From Guptibacillus hwajinpoensis (GTDB lineage: Bacteria; Bacillota; Bacilli; Bacillales; Bacillaceae_J): a stretch of DNA of 44,201 bases. Shown here piece after piece: positions 34,381 to 43,769 of the stretch. The notes under the pieces were generated by a model, which saw only the letters and a list, made by a program, of their open reading frames with translations, had not been told where the DNA came from and did not search any database. Numbering within the stretch: the first letter of the stretch is position 1; the number at the start of each line of letters is the position of its first letter. Location: assembly GCA_016841285.1 (NCBI GenBank), contig JAENZK010000003.1, forward strand, positions 1 to 44,201. Reading direction: 5' to 3'. A program made the translations under genes and the position numbers.

Positions 34381-35618
34381 ATGAAATTAAACGAGGAGTC
34401 CCTCTTACTTCATAAAAGTTTCCGGGGAAAATTGTCGATTGAGTCAAAAGTTCCTGTCAGGGATGCAAAAGATCTAAGTTTAGCGTATTCTCCTGGGGTA
34501 GCTGAACCGTGTAGAGAAATTGCTGAGAATAAGGCAAAGGTATTTGATTATACCATCAAAGGAAACTATGTAGCGGTAGTTTCAGATGGAACAGCTGTAT
34601 TAGGACTTGGAAATATAGGTACAGAAGCGGCTTTACCTGTAATGGAAGGAAAAGCTTTACTGTTTAAGACATTTGCAGGTATTGATGCTTCCCCGATTTG
34701 CTTAGATACAACAGATGTAGAGCAAATTATAAATACAGTTAAAATGCTGCAGCCTACTTTTGGGGGGATTAATCTTGAAGATATTGCCGCTCCAAATTGT
34801 TTTTTTATAGAAGAACGATTTAAAAAGAATTGAATATTCCTGTTTTTCATGATGATCAACATGGGACAGCGATTGTAATCGCTGCCGGACTAATCAATGC
34901 TCTAAAAATAACTGGAAAAAATTTAAAAGAAATTAAACTGGTAGTTAATGGAGCCGGTGCCGCGGGTGTAGCAGTTACCAAGCTTTTATATCACATGGGC
35001 GCAAAAAATATTATTATGTGTGATTCAAAAGGAGCAATATTTGAAAAAAGAAGTTATATGGTATGAATTCAATTAAAGAAGAAGTTGCTCAGATCACAAA
35101 TAAAGGAAGGATAGAAGGAAAGCTTGAAGAGGTCGTTGTATGCGCAGATGTCTTTATAGGAGTTTCTGCTGCAGGAGCTAACACAAGAGATGGTTAGAAC
35201 AATGAATAACGACGCTATTATTTTTGCAATGGCCAATCCAAATCCAGAAATCATGCCAGAGGATGCAAAAGCAGCAGGAGCAAGAATAATAGGGACCGGA
35301 AGATCTGATTTTCCAAATCAAGTTAATAATGTATTAGCCTTCCCAGGCGTTTTTAGAGGAGCTTTAGATGTACTTGCTACAGATATAAATGAAGAAATGA
35401 AAAAGAGTGCTGTTTATGCTATTGCTAACTTAATATCTGAATTTGAACTTTCAGAAGAATATATTATCCCATCACCTTTTGATTATAGAGTGGCACCAGA
35501 GGTGGTGAAAATGGTTGCCCAAGCAGCTTTAGACACAGGTGTTGCTAGAAGAATAGTAGATCCGGAGGAAATAGCTGAAAAAACTAAAGAACTTACTAAA
35601 TTAAAACTAAGGTATTAA
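34381..35618 (+). pseudogene. Malic enzyme (NAD(P)-dependent) with three frameshifts
   Basis: The region encodes a complete malic enzyme of about 410 residues, but in three frames. The first frame starts RGKLSIESKVPVRDAKDLSL and runs to 34833. A missing G after AAAAAG near 34825 shifts to the frame reading IPVFHDDQHGTAIVIAAGLI and VVNGAGAAGVAVTKLL. An extra AT near 35055 (TATATGG) leads to the frame with SIKEEVAQITN and CADVFIGVSAAGA. A missing GA near 35193 (AGAGATGG) then leads to the final frame, IIFAMANPNPEIMPEDA to the end at 35618. All changes lie in short repeats, so real decay or sequencing error are both possible. An intact protein would decarboxylate malate to pyruvate, opposing pyruvate carboxylase. 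Confidence 0.88.
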
Positions 35619-35659
35619 TTAAGTGATACGTTTATAAACTAAAGTTTCACTATAGGTTA

Positions 35660-36290
35660 AATGGAAATAATAAAAACTTTCCAGTGGGGTTTAACCTTTA
35701 TCAGGGAATTAATCATTGTTGACCCTGGACAAGGGCATCCTGACCGCGCTGTAGGTCCAGACGGCGCTTTTGAATAGAGGATATAGCATTTAAAATTTCA
35801 TAGCTTTTAAGAGAGTAAGCCGATCCTCAGGAAGCGGGTGCCCTTGTATTATGACAAGGGAGGATAATTTTGATTTAGCTGATAAGGATTTTAAGCGCCA
35901 CAGTAAAAGAAAAAACCAAAATTTGTATCGGGGTGTGGAGTAAATCAATAAATTAGAAGGAGACATCCTGGTATTCGTACACTTAAATTCAAAACCTTCA
36001 CCAAGGTGGAGCGGTGCTCAAACCTTCTATTACTCGCGGTACGAAGAGAATAAGATCTTACAAAAGTTGAATCAATAGGAAATGGAAATCATTTTTGAAA
36101 ATACGTTAAAATGCAAAGGCAATTAATCATGTCTATCGTATTAAAGGAAGCAGGAATGCCTTCTGTATTAGTTGCAGTAGGATTTTTATCCAAACCCGGA
36201 GAGCAGGAGTAACTAAAGAAAAAAGCCTACCAGGATAAAAATGAAACGAGTATTTATCAAGGTATTTTGCAGCTATATACAGAGAATTTA
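35660..36290 (+). pseudogene. cwlD: Decayed cwlD (N-acetylmuramoyl-L-alanine amidase)
   Basis: This gap contains a degraded cwlD, recognisable only by joining frames. Near 35709 it reads LIIVDPGQGHPDRAVGPDGA, close to the family's DPGHGGPDGGAVG start. Near 35870 it reads DNFDLADKDFKRHSKRKNQN, with a stop at 35939. From about 35970 it reads VFVHLNSKPSPRWSGAQTFY, where families have S-I-H-L-N-A. Near 36135 it reads LKEAGMPSVLVAVGFLSKPG, then a stop. The catalytic zinc ligand His in the first motif is Gln here. The intact enzyme would help form muramic delta-lactam in the spore cortex. In Bacillus, cwlD stands directly before the salA/mrp gene, exactly as here, confirming the assignment. Confidence 0.85.
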
Positions 36291-36355
36291 AATTTCACTA
36301 TTGTATTATGTTATAGCCGTTATGTCAAAATAATTTTAATAGGTGGTGGGTTGGG

Positions 36356-37405
36356 TTGTTAACTAATGAACAAGTTAGGGACATACTAGAAAAGATTAAG
36401 GATCCTTATTTGCATAGAACACTGGCTGAAACTTATGGAATTGAGGAAATTAGCATAAAAGAAGAAAAAAAACATGTAAGTGTTAAAGTTGCCATTGCAC
36501 AAGCAGGCACAAAAGACCAGATGGAGATTCAACAGCAAATTGTCACAGCATTAAAAAATGGTGGCGCTACTTCTGTAGGGATCCGTGTAAATCAACTTCC
36601 TCCGGAGGTTGTAGCAAGTATGGCCCCTGCAGACGAGCCAAAATCAGTCTTATCTCCAGGTATTGGTACAACATTTATTGCGATTGCGAGTGGAAAAGGT
36701 GGAGTTGGAAAATCAACTGTATCCGTTAACCTTGCAGTAGCATTAGCTAGATTAGGCAAAAAAATAGGTCTTGTTGATGCCGATATTTATGGTTTTAGTG
36801 TACCTGATATGATGGGAATCGCTGAGCGCCCACAAGTTCAAAATGACCGAATTATGCCAGTTGAACGCTTTGGTGTTAAGGTGATTTCAATGGGCTTTTT
36901 TGTAGAAGATAATGCACCAATCATTTGGCGTGGTCCAATGTTAGGTAAAATGTTAAATCAGTTCTTTACAGAAGTTGAGTGGGGCGAGCTTGATTATTTA
37001 TTATTAGATTTACCTCCAGGAACTGGGGACGTAGCACTAGATGTTCATCAAATGATCCCTCATTGTAAAGAGATAATTGTAACAACTCCACACCCAACAG
37101 CAGCTTTTGTTGCTGCTCGTGCCGGTGCTATGGCATTGAAAACGGATCATGAGCTATTAGGTGTAATTGAGAATATGTCCTACTTTGAAAGTAAAGTAAC
37201 AGGCGAGGAAGAGTACGTCTTCGGTAAAGGCGGTGGAAAAAAGCTTGCTGAAGAATTAGATGTAGCTTTATTAGGACAAATTCAACTTGGTCAACCTGAA
37301 ATTGATGAAAATGATTTTGCTCCATCGATTTATGCCGAAACTCATAAAATTGGAAAGGTGTATCTTAAAATAGCTGAACAAGTTATTAAACTAACAGGAA
37401 AATAA
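36356..37405 (+). CDS. salA: Mrp/NBP35-family P-loop ATPase (SalA)
   Basis: A 349-residue Mrp-type ATPase like Bacillus SalA (YbaL), linked to iron-sulphur cluster delivery and to regulation of exoenzyme genes. The N-terminal DUF59/MIP18 domain (residues 1-80) is followed by deviant Walker A GKGGVGKST (113-121). Then come LVDADIYGFSVPDMMG, the LLLDLPPGTGDVALDVHQ segment and VIENMSYF. The usual Mrp CPHC-type cysteine pair is missing; the region reads SYFESKVTGEEEYVFGKGGG, as I recall for Bacillus SalA, which lacks them. It starts with TTG 36356 after AGGTGGTGGG. It is intact despite the decayed cwlD before it, and it is followed by a hairpin. Confidence 0.92.
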   Translation: MLTNEQVRDILEKIKDPYLHRTLAETYGIEEISIKEEKKHVSVKVAIAQAGTKDQMEIQQQIVTALKNGGATSVGIRVNQLPPEVVASMAPADEPKSVLSPGIGTTFIAIASGKGGVGKSTVSVNLAVALARLGKKIGLVDADIYGFSVPDMMGIAERPQVQNDRIMPVERFGVKVISMGFFVEDNAPIIWRGPMLGKMLNQFFTEVEWGELDYLLLDLPPGTGDVALDVHQMIPHCKEIIVTTPHPTAAFVAARAGAMALKTDHELLGVIENMSYFESKVTGEEEYVFGKGGGKKLAEELDVALLGQIQLGQPEIDENDFAPSIYAETHKIGKVYLKIAEQVIKLTGK

Positions 37406-37419
37406 ACTTAGCATCAAAA

Positions 37420-37930
37420 AAGAGGCTGACCGTTAAGTCCCTTAAACAGAGAAAGTGGAGAAATCAATTCGATTTTCTCCACTTTATTTTACATCTTTCA
37501 GATAATTACCCGAAAGCAACTGGCGGATGCCTGCTATTTTCGGGTAATTGTGGGCAAAAGCCACAATTTCAAACGCGACATGTACTTTATCGAGGCCCCA
37601 CAACGAAAATCTGCGGCACGACCGGTTGCCCTTGCTTTCATCCCTTCTAAGATGGTTTTCCAGTGAACTTGACGAATTCCCTTCGCTTTTGTGCATTGTT
37701 CCGTTAATGTGCAATCTGTACAAATCTTCACATTCATATATTTTGAAGCTTTGGTCATAGCCAGATTTATTCTTTTTGTTTTGGTATTTTTTAAATAGTA
37801 ACTTTCTTCCGTTCAAGGCAAATAAAACAATCATCTTGTTAAGGGTCCAGTTTTTTGCGTTCTTGATATACTTATTAAATTTTCGTGTCTGTTCTTGAAT
37901 GTATGTGCCGTAAGGTATTAATATTAGCAA
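37420..37930 (-). mobile_element. IS1182-family transposase remnant (C-terminal part)
   Basis: On the minus strand two overlapping frames together give the end of an IS1182-type transposase. One frame has ICTDCTLTEQCTKAKGIRQV. The other has LLFKKYQNKKNKSGYDQSFK and, near the end, ESKGNRSCRRFSLWGLDKVH followed by VAFEIVAFAHN, matching the family's conserved GLDKVHVEFGLLALAHN end. A frameshift separates them, and the N-terminal two thirds are missing. The sequence GAGGCTGACCGTTAAGTC at 37422 resembles the G-G-C-T-G-A-C ends of such elements. It lies between salA and the kinase and cannot be active. Confidence 0.8.
37450..37489 (+). terminator. Hairpin terminator after salA
   Basis: AAAGTGGAGAA (37451-37461) pairs with TTCTCCACTTT, which ends near 37485 and is followed by ATTTT. 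It lies inside the left end of the IS remnant, so it may have come with the element. Confidence 0.7.
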
Positions 37931-38083
37931 TGAAATTATCTAATAAAATCCCGCTATTCATTCCGTATGGGGGATTTCATTTTTTTGACTAATGGATAAA
38001 ATAAAATAAAAAAAGAAGGATTTTTAATTAATTTGTCTAAATATTATGGAAAGTATGTTTTTTGTATTTTAGGAGGTATTTTC

Positions 38084-40345
38084 TTGAAGGAATATATTAT
38101 TAATCATAAGAGTATCATATTAAATACTTTTTATAGTTTAATATTATTACTTATCACCATAATTTTATTAATGCCTTACTTAAATTATATTTTTGTATTT
38201 GAAAATCGTGTTATTATTCATTCGCTTTTCGAATTGTTGAACATTTTTATTGCATATTCTATCTTTGTATATGGTTGGTACGCTTATCCATATATATTAT
38301 CAAGAACATACCTTTGGCTACCTATAATCTTTTTCTCATTAGGTACTTTAAGTTTACTGCACATGCTTACATATGCGGGAATGCCTACTTTTATTACGGA
38401 AAGTTCTGAGGTAAAGGAAGCATGGTTCGCTGTCTTAGGGAGATTAATACAAGCAATTGGAATGTTGATATTAATATTATTTTTGCTTAAGGACAAAAAG
38501 GGAAAGTTAATAAAGAGGAATTGGCTAATATTACCAACCTCCTTAATTTTGTTAATTATAGCATCCATTATTTTTATTAATGAGGACCACCTACCGGCAT
38601 TTATATTGAATGGTCAGTTCACATTATTAACAAAGATTACATATTCTTCATTTTTTGGGATTTTTGCATTTTCAATTATTTGTATCATCAAAAATTTAAA
38701 AAAAGTGAAAGATATTATTTATATATATTTGCTCATAGGTATATCGTTTTTACTCATAAGTAGCTTGTTTCCTATAATATTTAATGGTGCCCAAGGCTAT
38801 TATAATTTATTTATCCACCTATTATATGCACTTGGTAGTGTTTATATCTTTATTGGCTTTTATTCTTCCAAACTCCAGTTAACCTTCTTAGAGAAGGAAA
38901 AAATAGAAGAAGATTTAACCACTACCCAAACTTTATTAGAAGCTTTTTTTGATAATACACCTGCAGGAATGTTAATTCTTGATAAACAGGGGAAAGTAAT
39001 ACGTGCAAATAAAGGATTTGAAGTTCTTTTAGGAACAGAACAATCTGATATTATCGGTAGCGACTTCAAGACAATTTTTACAGAATCTAAGGACATTAAT
39101 GAAAAGCTAGAAGGAGTTCTTAACGGATTAAAAATTACAAATTTTGAGATCTCCCAAAAACGGGGAAATGGAGAAACCGTCTATCTCCTTATTACTTTAT
39201 CGGGTATTAATAATAGTAAAAATAATAAAAATATTGCTGTTGTTATCAAAGACATTACAGAACGAAAACAATTTGAGCAAAGGCTTCAGGAAGCAAAACA
39301 AGAATTAACTGATACAATCCGTCAACAGCAAGGAATTATTTTTAAATACCATAAAGTTGACAATTCCTTTATCCATACGTTTTTTGATGGAGAGTTGCTT
39401 TATAATATTGGTCTTACCCCTGAGAAAATGATTGGACATAAATTCAAGTCCCCTTTAGGAGATAAGGAATTAGATCATCTCATACATTATTATCAAACTG
39501 CTTGGGACGGTCTTGATGTAAACTTTGAATTGAAATGGAAACAATCCACCTTAGCTGTTTCATTAAAACCAATAAAAAAGGGGGCAAAAGTTGTCGAAGT
39601 TGTAGGTTCAATCATTGACATTACGCAATTAAAAAAGACAGAAGAATTATTAAGAAAGTCTGAAAAACTTGCGGTAGTTGGAGAATTGGCTGCTGGCGTA
39701 GCACATGAAATTCGAAATCCACTTACAACTTTAAAAGGTTTCACCCAACTACTGAGGGAAGAAGTTGACCAAAAGCGTTTACCGTTATTCGATTTTATGT
39801 CGTCAGAGCTAGAAAGAATTGAGATGATTACAAATGAGTTTATGACCATTGCAAAGCCGCAAGCTATTGAATACAAGGCAACTAAGATTAAGAAAATTAT
39901 AAATCAAGTTCTAGCCATCTTAGAGCCGCAAGCAATATTACAGAATGTAGTTATTAACAATCTGGATATCGATACTGACATTGAAGTTCTTTGTGATGAA
40001 AATCAGTTAAAGCAAGTATTCATTAATATTATCAAGAATGCTTTTGAAGCAATGCCGAATGGTGGAAACCTTATGGTTGAAATAAAAGAAGCATCTAATC
40101 ACTATATAGCAATTTCAATAAGAGACACTGGTGTCGGAATTCCGGAAGAAATCATTCCAAAACTGTGCGAGCCTTTCTATACTTTAAAGGAAAAAGGTAC
40201 AGGTTTAGGATTAATGGTTAGTTACCGAATCATAGAAGCTCATAAAGGAAACATTGAATTTTCAAGTGAGTTATCTAAAGGAACGGAGGTTAAAGTGAAA
40301 TTACCACAATATTCAAATGTAAGTTCTAGTTTAAGGGCCGTTTGA
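38084..40345 (+). CDS. Membrane PAS sensor histidine kinase (sporulation-kinase type)
   Basis: A 753-residue sensor kinase. About eight membrane helices fill the first 280 residues and resemble the MASE3 sensor domain (YLWLPIIFFSLGTLSLLHML then TYAGMP). Two PAS domains follow: FFDNTPAGMLILDKQGKVIR to AVVIKDITERKQ, then a more diverged one ending SIIDITQL. The phosphoacceptor is His541 in VAHEIRNPLTTLKGFTQLL. ATP-binding boxes NAFEA, DTGVGIP and GTGLGL are complete. TTG 38084 is chosen, 7 bases after AGGAGG; a longer frame from 38033 is unlikely. There is no response regulator beside it, so it is an orphan kinase, most like KinD/KinE that feed Spo0F. The sda gene at 34191 encodes an inhibitor of this class. 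Confidence 0.92.
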   Translation: MKEYIINHKSIILNTFYSLILLLITIILLMPYLNYIFVFENRVIIHSLFELLNIFIAYSIFVYGWYAYPYILSRTYLWLPIIFFSLGTLSLLHMLTYAGMPTFITESSEVKEAWFAVLGRLIQAIGMLILILFLLKDKKGKLIKRNWLILPTSLILLIIASIIFINEDHLPAFILNGQFTLLTKITYSSFFGIFAFSIICIIKNLKKVKDIIYIYLLIGISFLLISSLFPIIFNGAQGYYNLFIHLLYALGSVYIFIGFYSSKLQLTFLEKEKIEEDLTTTQTLLEAFFDNTPAGMLILDKQGKVIRANKGFEVLLGTEQSDIIGSDFKTIFTESKDINEKLEGVLNGLKITNFEISQKRGNGETVYLLITLSGINNSKNNKNIAVVIKDITERKQFEQRLQEAKQELTDTIRQQQGIIFKYHKVDNSFIHTFFDGELLYNIGLTPEKMIGHKFKSPLGDKELDHLIHYYQTAWDGLDVNFELKWKQSTLAVSLKPIKKGAKVVEVVGSIIDITQLKKTEELLRKSEKLAVVGELAAGVAHEIRNPLTTLKGFTQLLREEVDQKRLPLFDFMSSELERIEMITNEFMTIAKPQAIEYKATKIKKIINQVLAILEPQAILQNVVINNLDIDTDIEVLCDENQLKQVFINIIKNAFEAMPNGGNLMVEIKEASNHYIAISIRDTGVGIPEEIIPKLCEPFYTLKEKGTGLGLMVSYRIIEAHKGNIEFSSELSKGTEVKVKLPQYSNVSSSLRAV

Positions 40346-40960
40346 ATTTGATCCCGCGCTTCCTTTAACTCTATTTTAGACTTGCAAATATTGCTGCAAT
40401 AAGTATAGCTTTGATAATTGAGTATTAGGACACATAATTCCAGATTCCTTAACTTTAATCCAGTGGAAAATCTGACATAATGTGTGTTTTTTTCAATATA
40501 TTTCGGAATAGGCAAAATATCAAATTTTAGTGAATAACAATGATAAGCAATATTCCAACGGTCTCTCGCTTGATTTACGTGATTCATGGATGGGCGGAGG
40601 CTTTACACCAGTGTATGCTGCCGGTAGTGAAGTTGGCGGGAAATGTTAAGAAATATAAATTAAATATTAGTATAAAATGTGTAACCGCCTTTTTCACGAG
40701 GGATGTTTTTTCATTTTTCTCTTCTTGTTCACATTTTTTTTATAACAATAGCTTTTAAAATTGCAAGTTGTGATATCGATGGATTGATTAAACAGTTTAG
40801 AAGTATTTTTTTTTGAAAATTAAGACAGTATAAAATAAAATGCGAATTATGTCCGCAGTCACGTTCGAGTCGTATATATGGCGAGTGGCGATGAGGGGCT
40901 TACCATTAACAGTCACCCTCATTGCCACTGGCGATTTAATAGCATATATATCTATCCTTC
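40346..40960. other. Non-coding stretch with one large hairpin
   Basis: About 615 bases after the kinase with no convincing gene. Short open frames on both strands (for example plus 40540-40758, minus 40240-40587) lack ribosome sites and recognisable motifs. The one structure is an imperfect hairpin: GCGAGTGGCGATGAGGG (40881-40897) opposite CCCTCATTGCCACTGGC (40916-40932), with few mismatches and an 18-base loop. It may be an end or internal stem of the adjacent transposon remnant. Confidence 0.45.
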
Positions 40961-40964
40961 TTCA

Positions 40965-41095
40965 ATTTTTCTTTAAGTTCATGATTCATTTTCAGTAAAG
41001 TATTTCTGTTTTCTCCAAATATTGAATTCCCTTACGATATTGTTCTATTGTTGCCTCAGTCTTGGCAATTACATCAAGATATGTGTCTTCGACTT
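40965..41095 (-). pseudogene. Fragment of a short coiled-coil protein of the transposon
   Basis: The minus strand reads KLEVEDTYLDVIAKTEATIE followed by QYRKGIQYLEKTEILY in one open frame directly downstream of the decayed AAA ATPase gene. I do not recognise the family. The heptad-like spacing suggests a helical protein. Its position suggests a third gene of the same transposon, now lacking a start and ending in stops. Confidence 0.35.
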
Positions 41096-41119
41096 CTAGT
41101 TTTCCCTGTTGCACTTTTA

Positions 41120-41755
41120 ATCCCCTAATTACTGTTCATTGAATACCCGGTGAATATGCGATTTGCCAACAATCTTATTTCCTTGTAGAAAGGCATCCAA
41201 TAGACTTGGGCTAAAAAATCGTATTAATCCTCCGAGGGACACCTTTACTAAAGATATAAATAGCCTGAATAGTCTCATCAGAAAAGATTTCATGGGGTAT
41301 TTCTATTTATTACCATCAATTGATGTTGAATTTACTTTTTCGTTCCTGTTCAGATAAGCCCATAAATAGATACCGATGAGAATAAATCGCAAATCCTGTA
41401 TCTTAGATTCTGTAAAATGGTGTGCTTAAACAAAAATAATGACAGAAATCTTTTTTTCGTTTTCATAGATATCTTACATTAAATACTGATATTGTCGTTT
41501 TGCCTCTGTTGATTGAGAGGCAGGTTGTATTCCAAAATATTGTAATACCTCATTGTAATAAAGTTTTGGAGTTAAGGCGGATTCACACAAATATAAATAA
41601 CGGCATTTCGTTTGATCCAAACTTCCTACTAGAAATCTTACTTACAACCATTGATTTTCCCCTTCCGGCCTCTCGTGTTAATAGACAAAATTGTCCCTGT
41701 TGTGTCGCATATTCTAAACGAACGTTGGCTTCCTGAAAGCTTGATAAAGAGCCGA
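41120..41755 (-). pseudogene. TniB/ExeA-like AAA ATPase of a transposon, decayed
   Basis: Read on the minus strand with frame changes, this is most of an AAA ATPase of the kind that accompanies DDE transposases (TniB, TnsC or ExeA-like). From high to low coordinates: QEANVRLEYATQQGQFCLLT then a Walker A like REAGRGKSMVV near 41690, PKLYYNEVLQYFGIQPASQS near 41550, and TEAKRQYQYLM. Then come a degraded Walker B, SKIQDLRFILIG, VNSTSIDGN, and IFSDETIQAIYIFSKGVPRR INTIF. Many stops and shifts interrupt it. The first 29 residues of the same kind of protein lie on the other strand at 41894, so the gene was broken by an inversion. Confidence 0.7.
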
Positions 41756-41865
41756 AAATTGACGATTCACCACCTACCCTCGTTTCTAAGTATTTAGAAC
41801 GATTAAAAAAGAAACAAGAGGAAGAAAAACGGAAACAACTTGGAACACCTAGCTATGTAAATTGA
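41740..41865 (+). pseudogene. C-terminal scrap of a DDE transposase
   Basis: The plus strand reads DDSPPTLVSKYLERLKKKQE then EEKRKQLGTPSYVN and a stop at 41863-41865. The next ORF, 28 bases on, is the start of a TniB/ExeA-like ATPase. In intact elements the transposase gene stands directly before that ATPase gene, and the charged helix fits a transposase C terminus. The catalytic core is absent. Confidence 0.5.
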
Positions 41866-41893
41866 AAAAGAAACAGTCAGGGGGGCAAGGTGA

Positions 41894-41983
41894 ATGTTAG
41901 ATTTCTTTGAAATGAAAGAGGTTCCATTTACTCGTGAATTATCAACGAATCAATTATTGGGTTATCATTGGGATTATAGGTAA
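41894..41983 (+). pseudogene. N-terminal 29 codons of a TniB/ExeA-like ATPase
   Basis: After GGGGGCAAGGTG the ATG opens MLDFFEMKEVPFTRELSTNQ and then runs into LLGYHWDYR and a stop. The first 21 residues match the typical start of transposon AAA ATPases (M-L-E-F-F-x-M-x-x-x-P-F-T-R-x-I). The remainder of such a protein is present on the minus strand at 41120-41755. Confidence 0.6.
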
Positions 41984-42163
41984 AACCTATATCTATATTT
42001 GAATAAACTATTTTACTTTATCTTTATTTTATGTAAAATTAAATTATTGTATTCAGATATTTTTGAAAATTAAAACAACAATAAATTATTTTCTATGAAA
42101 TTACTTAAATTCTAGTGAATTTTTCTAAACTGATTATATTAATAAAAAAGGTGGAATGGTTTT

Positions 42164-43660
42164 ATGTCAACAATTGTTCAAATCAATCCGAATGTAATTT
42201 CATATACATCGACACCGAAGAAATTCCTCATTGACGGGCAATGTGTGAACTCCCAATCAGAGAAGGTTATCGAAGTGTTCAATCCATCAACGGGAGAAGT
42301 TATTACCACGGTACCGCAAGGTGGTAAGGAAGATGTAGAACTTGCAGTCCGTGCTGCAAGAAAGGCCTATGAAGAAGGACCATGGCCTGCTATGAAGCCG
42401 AACGAACGCGCCAGGCTGATTATGAAACTTGCGGCATTGCTTGAGAAACATCGAGAAGAATTTTCACAATTGGATCCCTTGGATATGGGACTCCCTATCA
42501 GTGTTGCTCCTTTCTTGCTAGAGTTGGGAATGCAGCATTTGGAATATTACGCAGGATGGACAACTAAGTTGACAGGGGAAACTATGCCTGTATCAAGTGC
42601 GGGTAATTACTTTGCGTATACCAGTCGGGAACCCATAGGTATTGTCGGCGCCATTACCTCTTGGAATGGCGGGGTGGCATCCGCTATTAAGAAAATCGCA
42701 CCAGCGTTAGCAACAGGCAATACAATTGTATTGAAACCATCGGAATTGGCGCCGCTTTCAGCCCTTCGCTTAGGAGAGCTTGTCCAAGAAGCTGGATTTC
42801 CAGATGGCGTACTCAACCTTGTTACCGGCTTTGCAGATGTGGGTTCCGCTTTGGTGGAACATCCAGAAGTTGATATGGTGGCATTCACAGGTTCAACGGT
42901 CGTTGGAAAAGAAATCATCAAGGCTTCTGCCGGCACTGTGAAGAAATTGTTAATGGAACTTGGTGGTAAATCGGCTCATATTATTTTCGCAGATTCGGAT
43001 TATGAGCTTGCTATCAAGAACGCGGCTCATGCTATCTTCAGGCAGTCTGGACAGGTGTGCTTTGGAGGTTCGCGATTGTTTGTAGAAAAGAAGATATACG
43101 ATAAGTTCTTAAGTGATTTGGCTGAATATACCAAGACGATTAAGGTGGGTCACTGCTTGGATAAGGAAGCATTTATGGGACCGTTAATTTCTAAAGAACA
43201 TAGAAACCGTGTGCTTAACTATGTTCACTTGGCTCAGGATGACGGAGCGGAAGTGTTATGTGGCGGTAGTACTCTCAATGGTGTGGAATATTCGAATGGA
43301 TTTTTCATGAAGCCTACCGTCTTAGCAAACGTGAATAACAGCATGAGGGTGTGTCAAGAGGAAATCTTTGGTCCAGTATTGGCGGCGATGCCATTTGACA
43401 GCGAAGAGGAAGTGATCCGTCTAGCGAACCGGTCTAATTATGGTTTGGGTGGTGGCATCTCTACGACAAATCTTGGGAAGGCGCACCGGATCGCACATGC
43501 TTTAAAAACAGGGAATATATGGATCAACTCTTACGGCCTTTCCGATCCCGCAGTTCCTTTTGGCGGATATAAGCAAAGCGGAATTGGTAAAGAGCATGCG
43601 TCCGCCTCGATTGACATGTATACGGAAACGAAGAGCGTGTGGGTTAACTTGGACGTGTAA
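42164..43660 (+). CDS. Aldehyde dehydrogenase (NAD(P)-dependent)
   Basis: An intact 498-residue aldehyde dehydrogenase that would oxidise an aldehyde to an acid. Seen: the oxyanion Asn168 in SWNGG (usually PWN), cofactor Lys191 in VLKPSELAP, FTGSTVVGK (residues 241-249), general base Glu265 in MELGGKS, and catalytic Cys299 in SGQVCFGGS. EEIFGPVLAAMPF and PFGGYKQSGIGKE are near the end. The substrate is not evident; it looks like the broad betaine-aldehyde/vanillin-type group. A GGTGG site precedes the ATG. GC content is visibly above the surroundings (46 of 83 bases in 42338-42420), and both flanks carry pieces of the same transposon ATPase, so the gene probably arrived by transfer. Confidence 0.94.
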   Translation: MSTIVQINPNVISYTSTPKKFLIDGQCVNSQSEKVIEVFNPSTGEVITTVPQGGKEDVELAVRAARKAYEEGPWPAMKPNERARLIMKLAALLEKHREEFSQLDPLDMGLPISVAPFLLELGMQHLEYYAGWTTKLTGETMPVSSAGNYFAYTSREPIGIVGAITSWNGGVASAIKKIAPALATGNTIVLKPSELAPLSALRLGELVQEAGFPDGVLNLVTGFADVGSALVEHPEVDMVAFTGSTVVGKEIIKASAGTVKKLLMELGGKSAHIIFADSDYELAIKNAAHAIFRQSGQVCFGGSRLFVEKKIYDKFLSDLAEYTKTIKVGHCLDKEAFMGPLISKEHRNRVLNYVHLAQDDGAEVLCGGSTLNGVEYSNGFFMKPTVLANVNNSMRVCQEEIFGPVLAAMPFDSEEEVIRLANRSNYGLGGGISTTNLGKAHRIAHALKTGNIWINSYGLSDPAVPFGGYKQSGIGKEHASASIDMYTETKSVWVNLDV

Positions 43661-43723
43661 GAGATTCATTAAACGCGAGAGGTTAATAGATTACCAATTC
43701 AGTCAGTGACAAAAATTTTTATG

Positions 43724-43768
43724 AAAAATATGTCCGTTTGTATTGGAAATGCAGCGGACATATTTTTT
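43724..43768 (+). terminator. Rho-independent terminator after the aldehyde dehydrogenase
   Basis: AAATATGTCCG (43726-43736) pairs with CGGACATATTT (43755-43765), followed by a T-run and preceded by an A-run. It would terminate transcription on the plus strand and possibly on both. Confidence 0.85.
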
Positions 43769-43769
43769 T

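Noticed and set aside
34800-34840. Programmed frameshifting at AAAAAG in the malic enzyme gene
   Set aside because: Two further frameshifts follow in the same gene and malic enzymes are not known to use recoding, so decay or sequencing error is simpler.
40540-40758. 72-codon plus-strand frame after the kinase, and an overlapping minus-strand frame at 40240-40587
   Set aside because: No ribosome site; the minus frame overlaps the kinase gene; no family recognised. A vague likeness to a stretch near 12260 on the other strand was too weak to claim a repeat.
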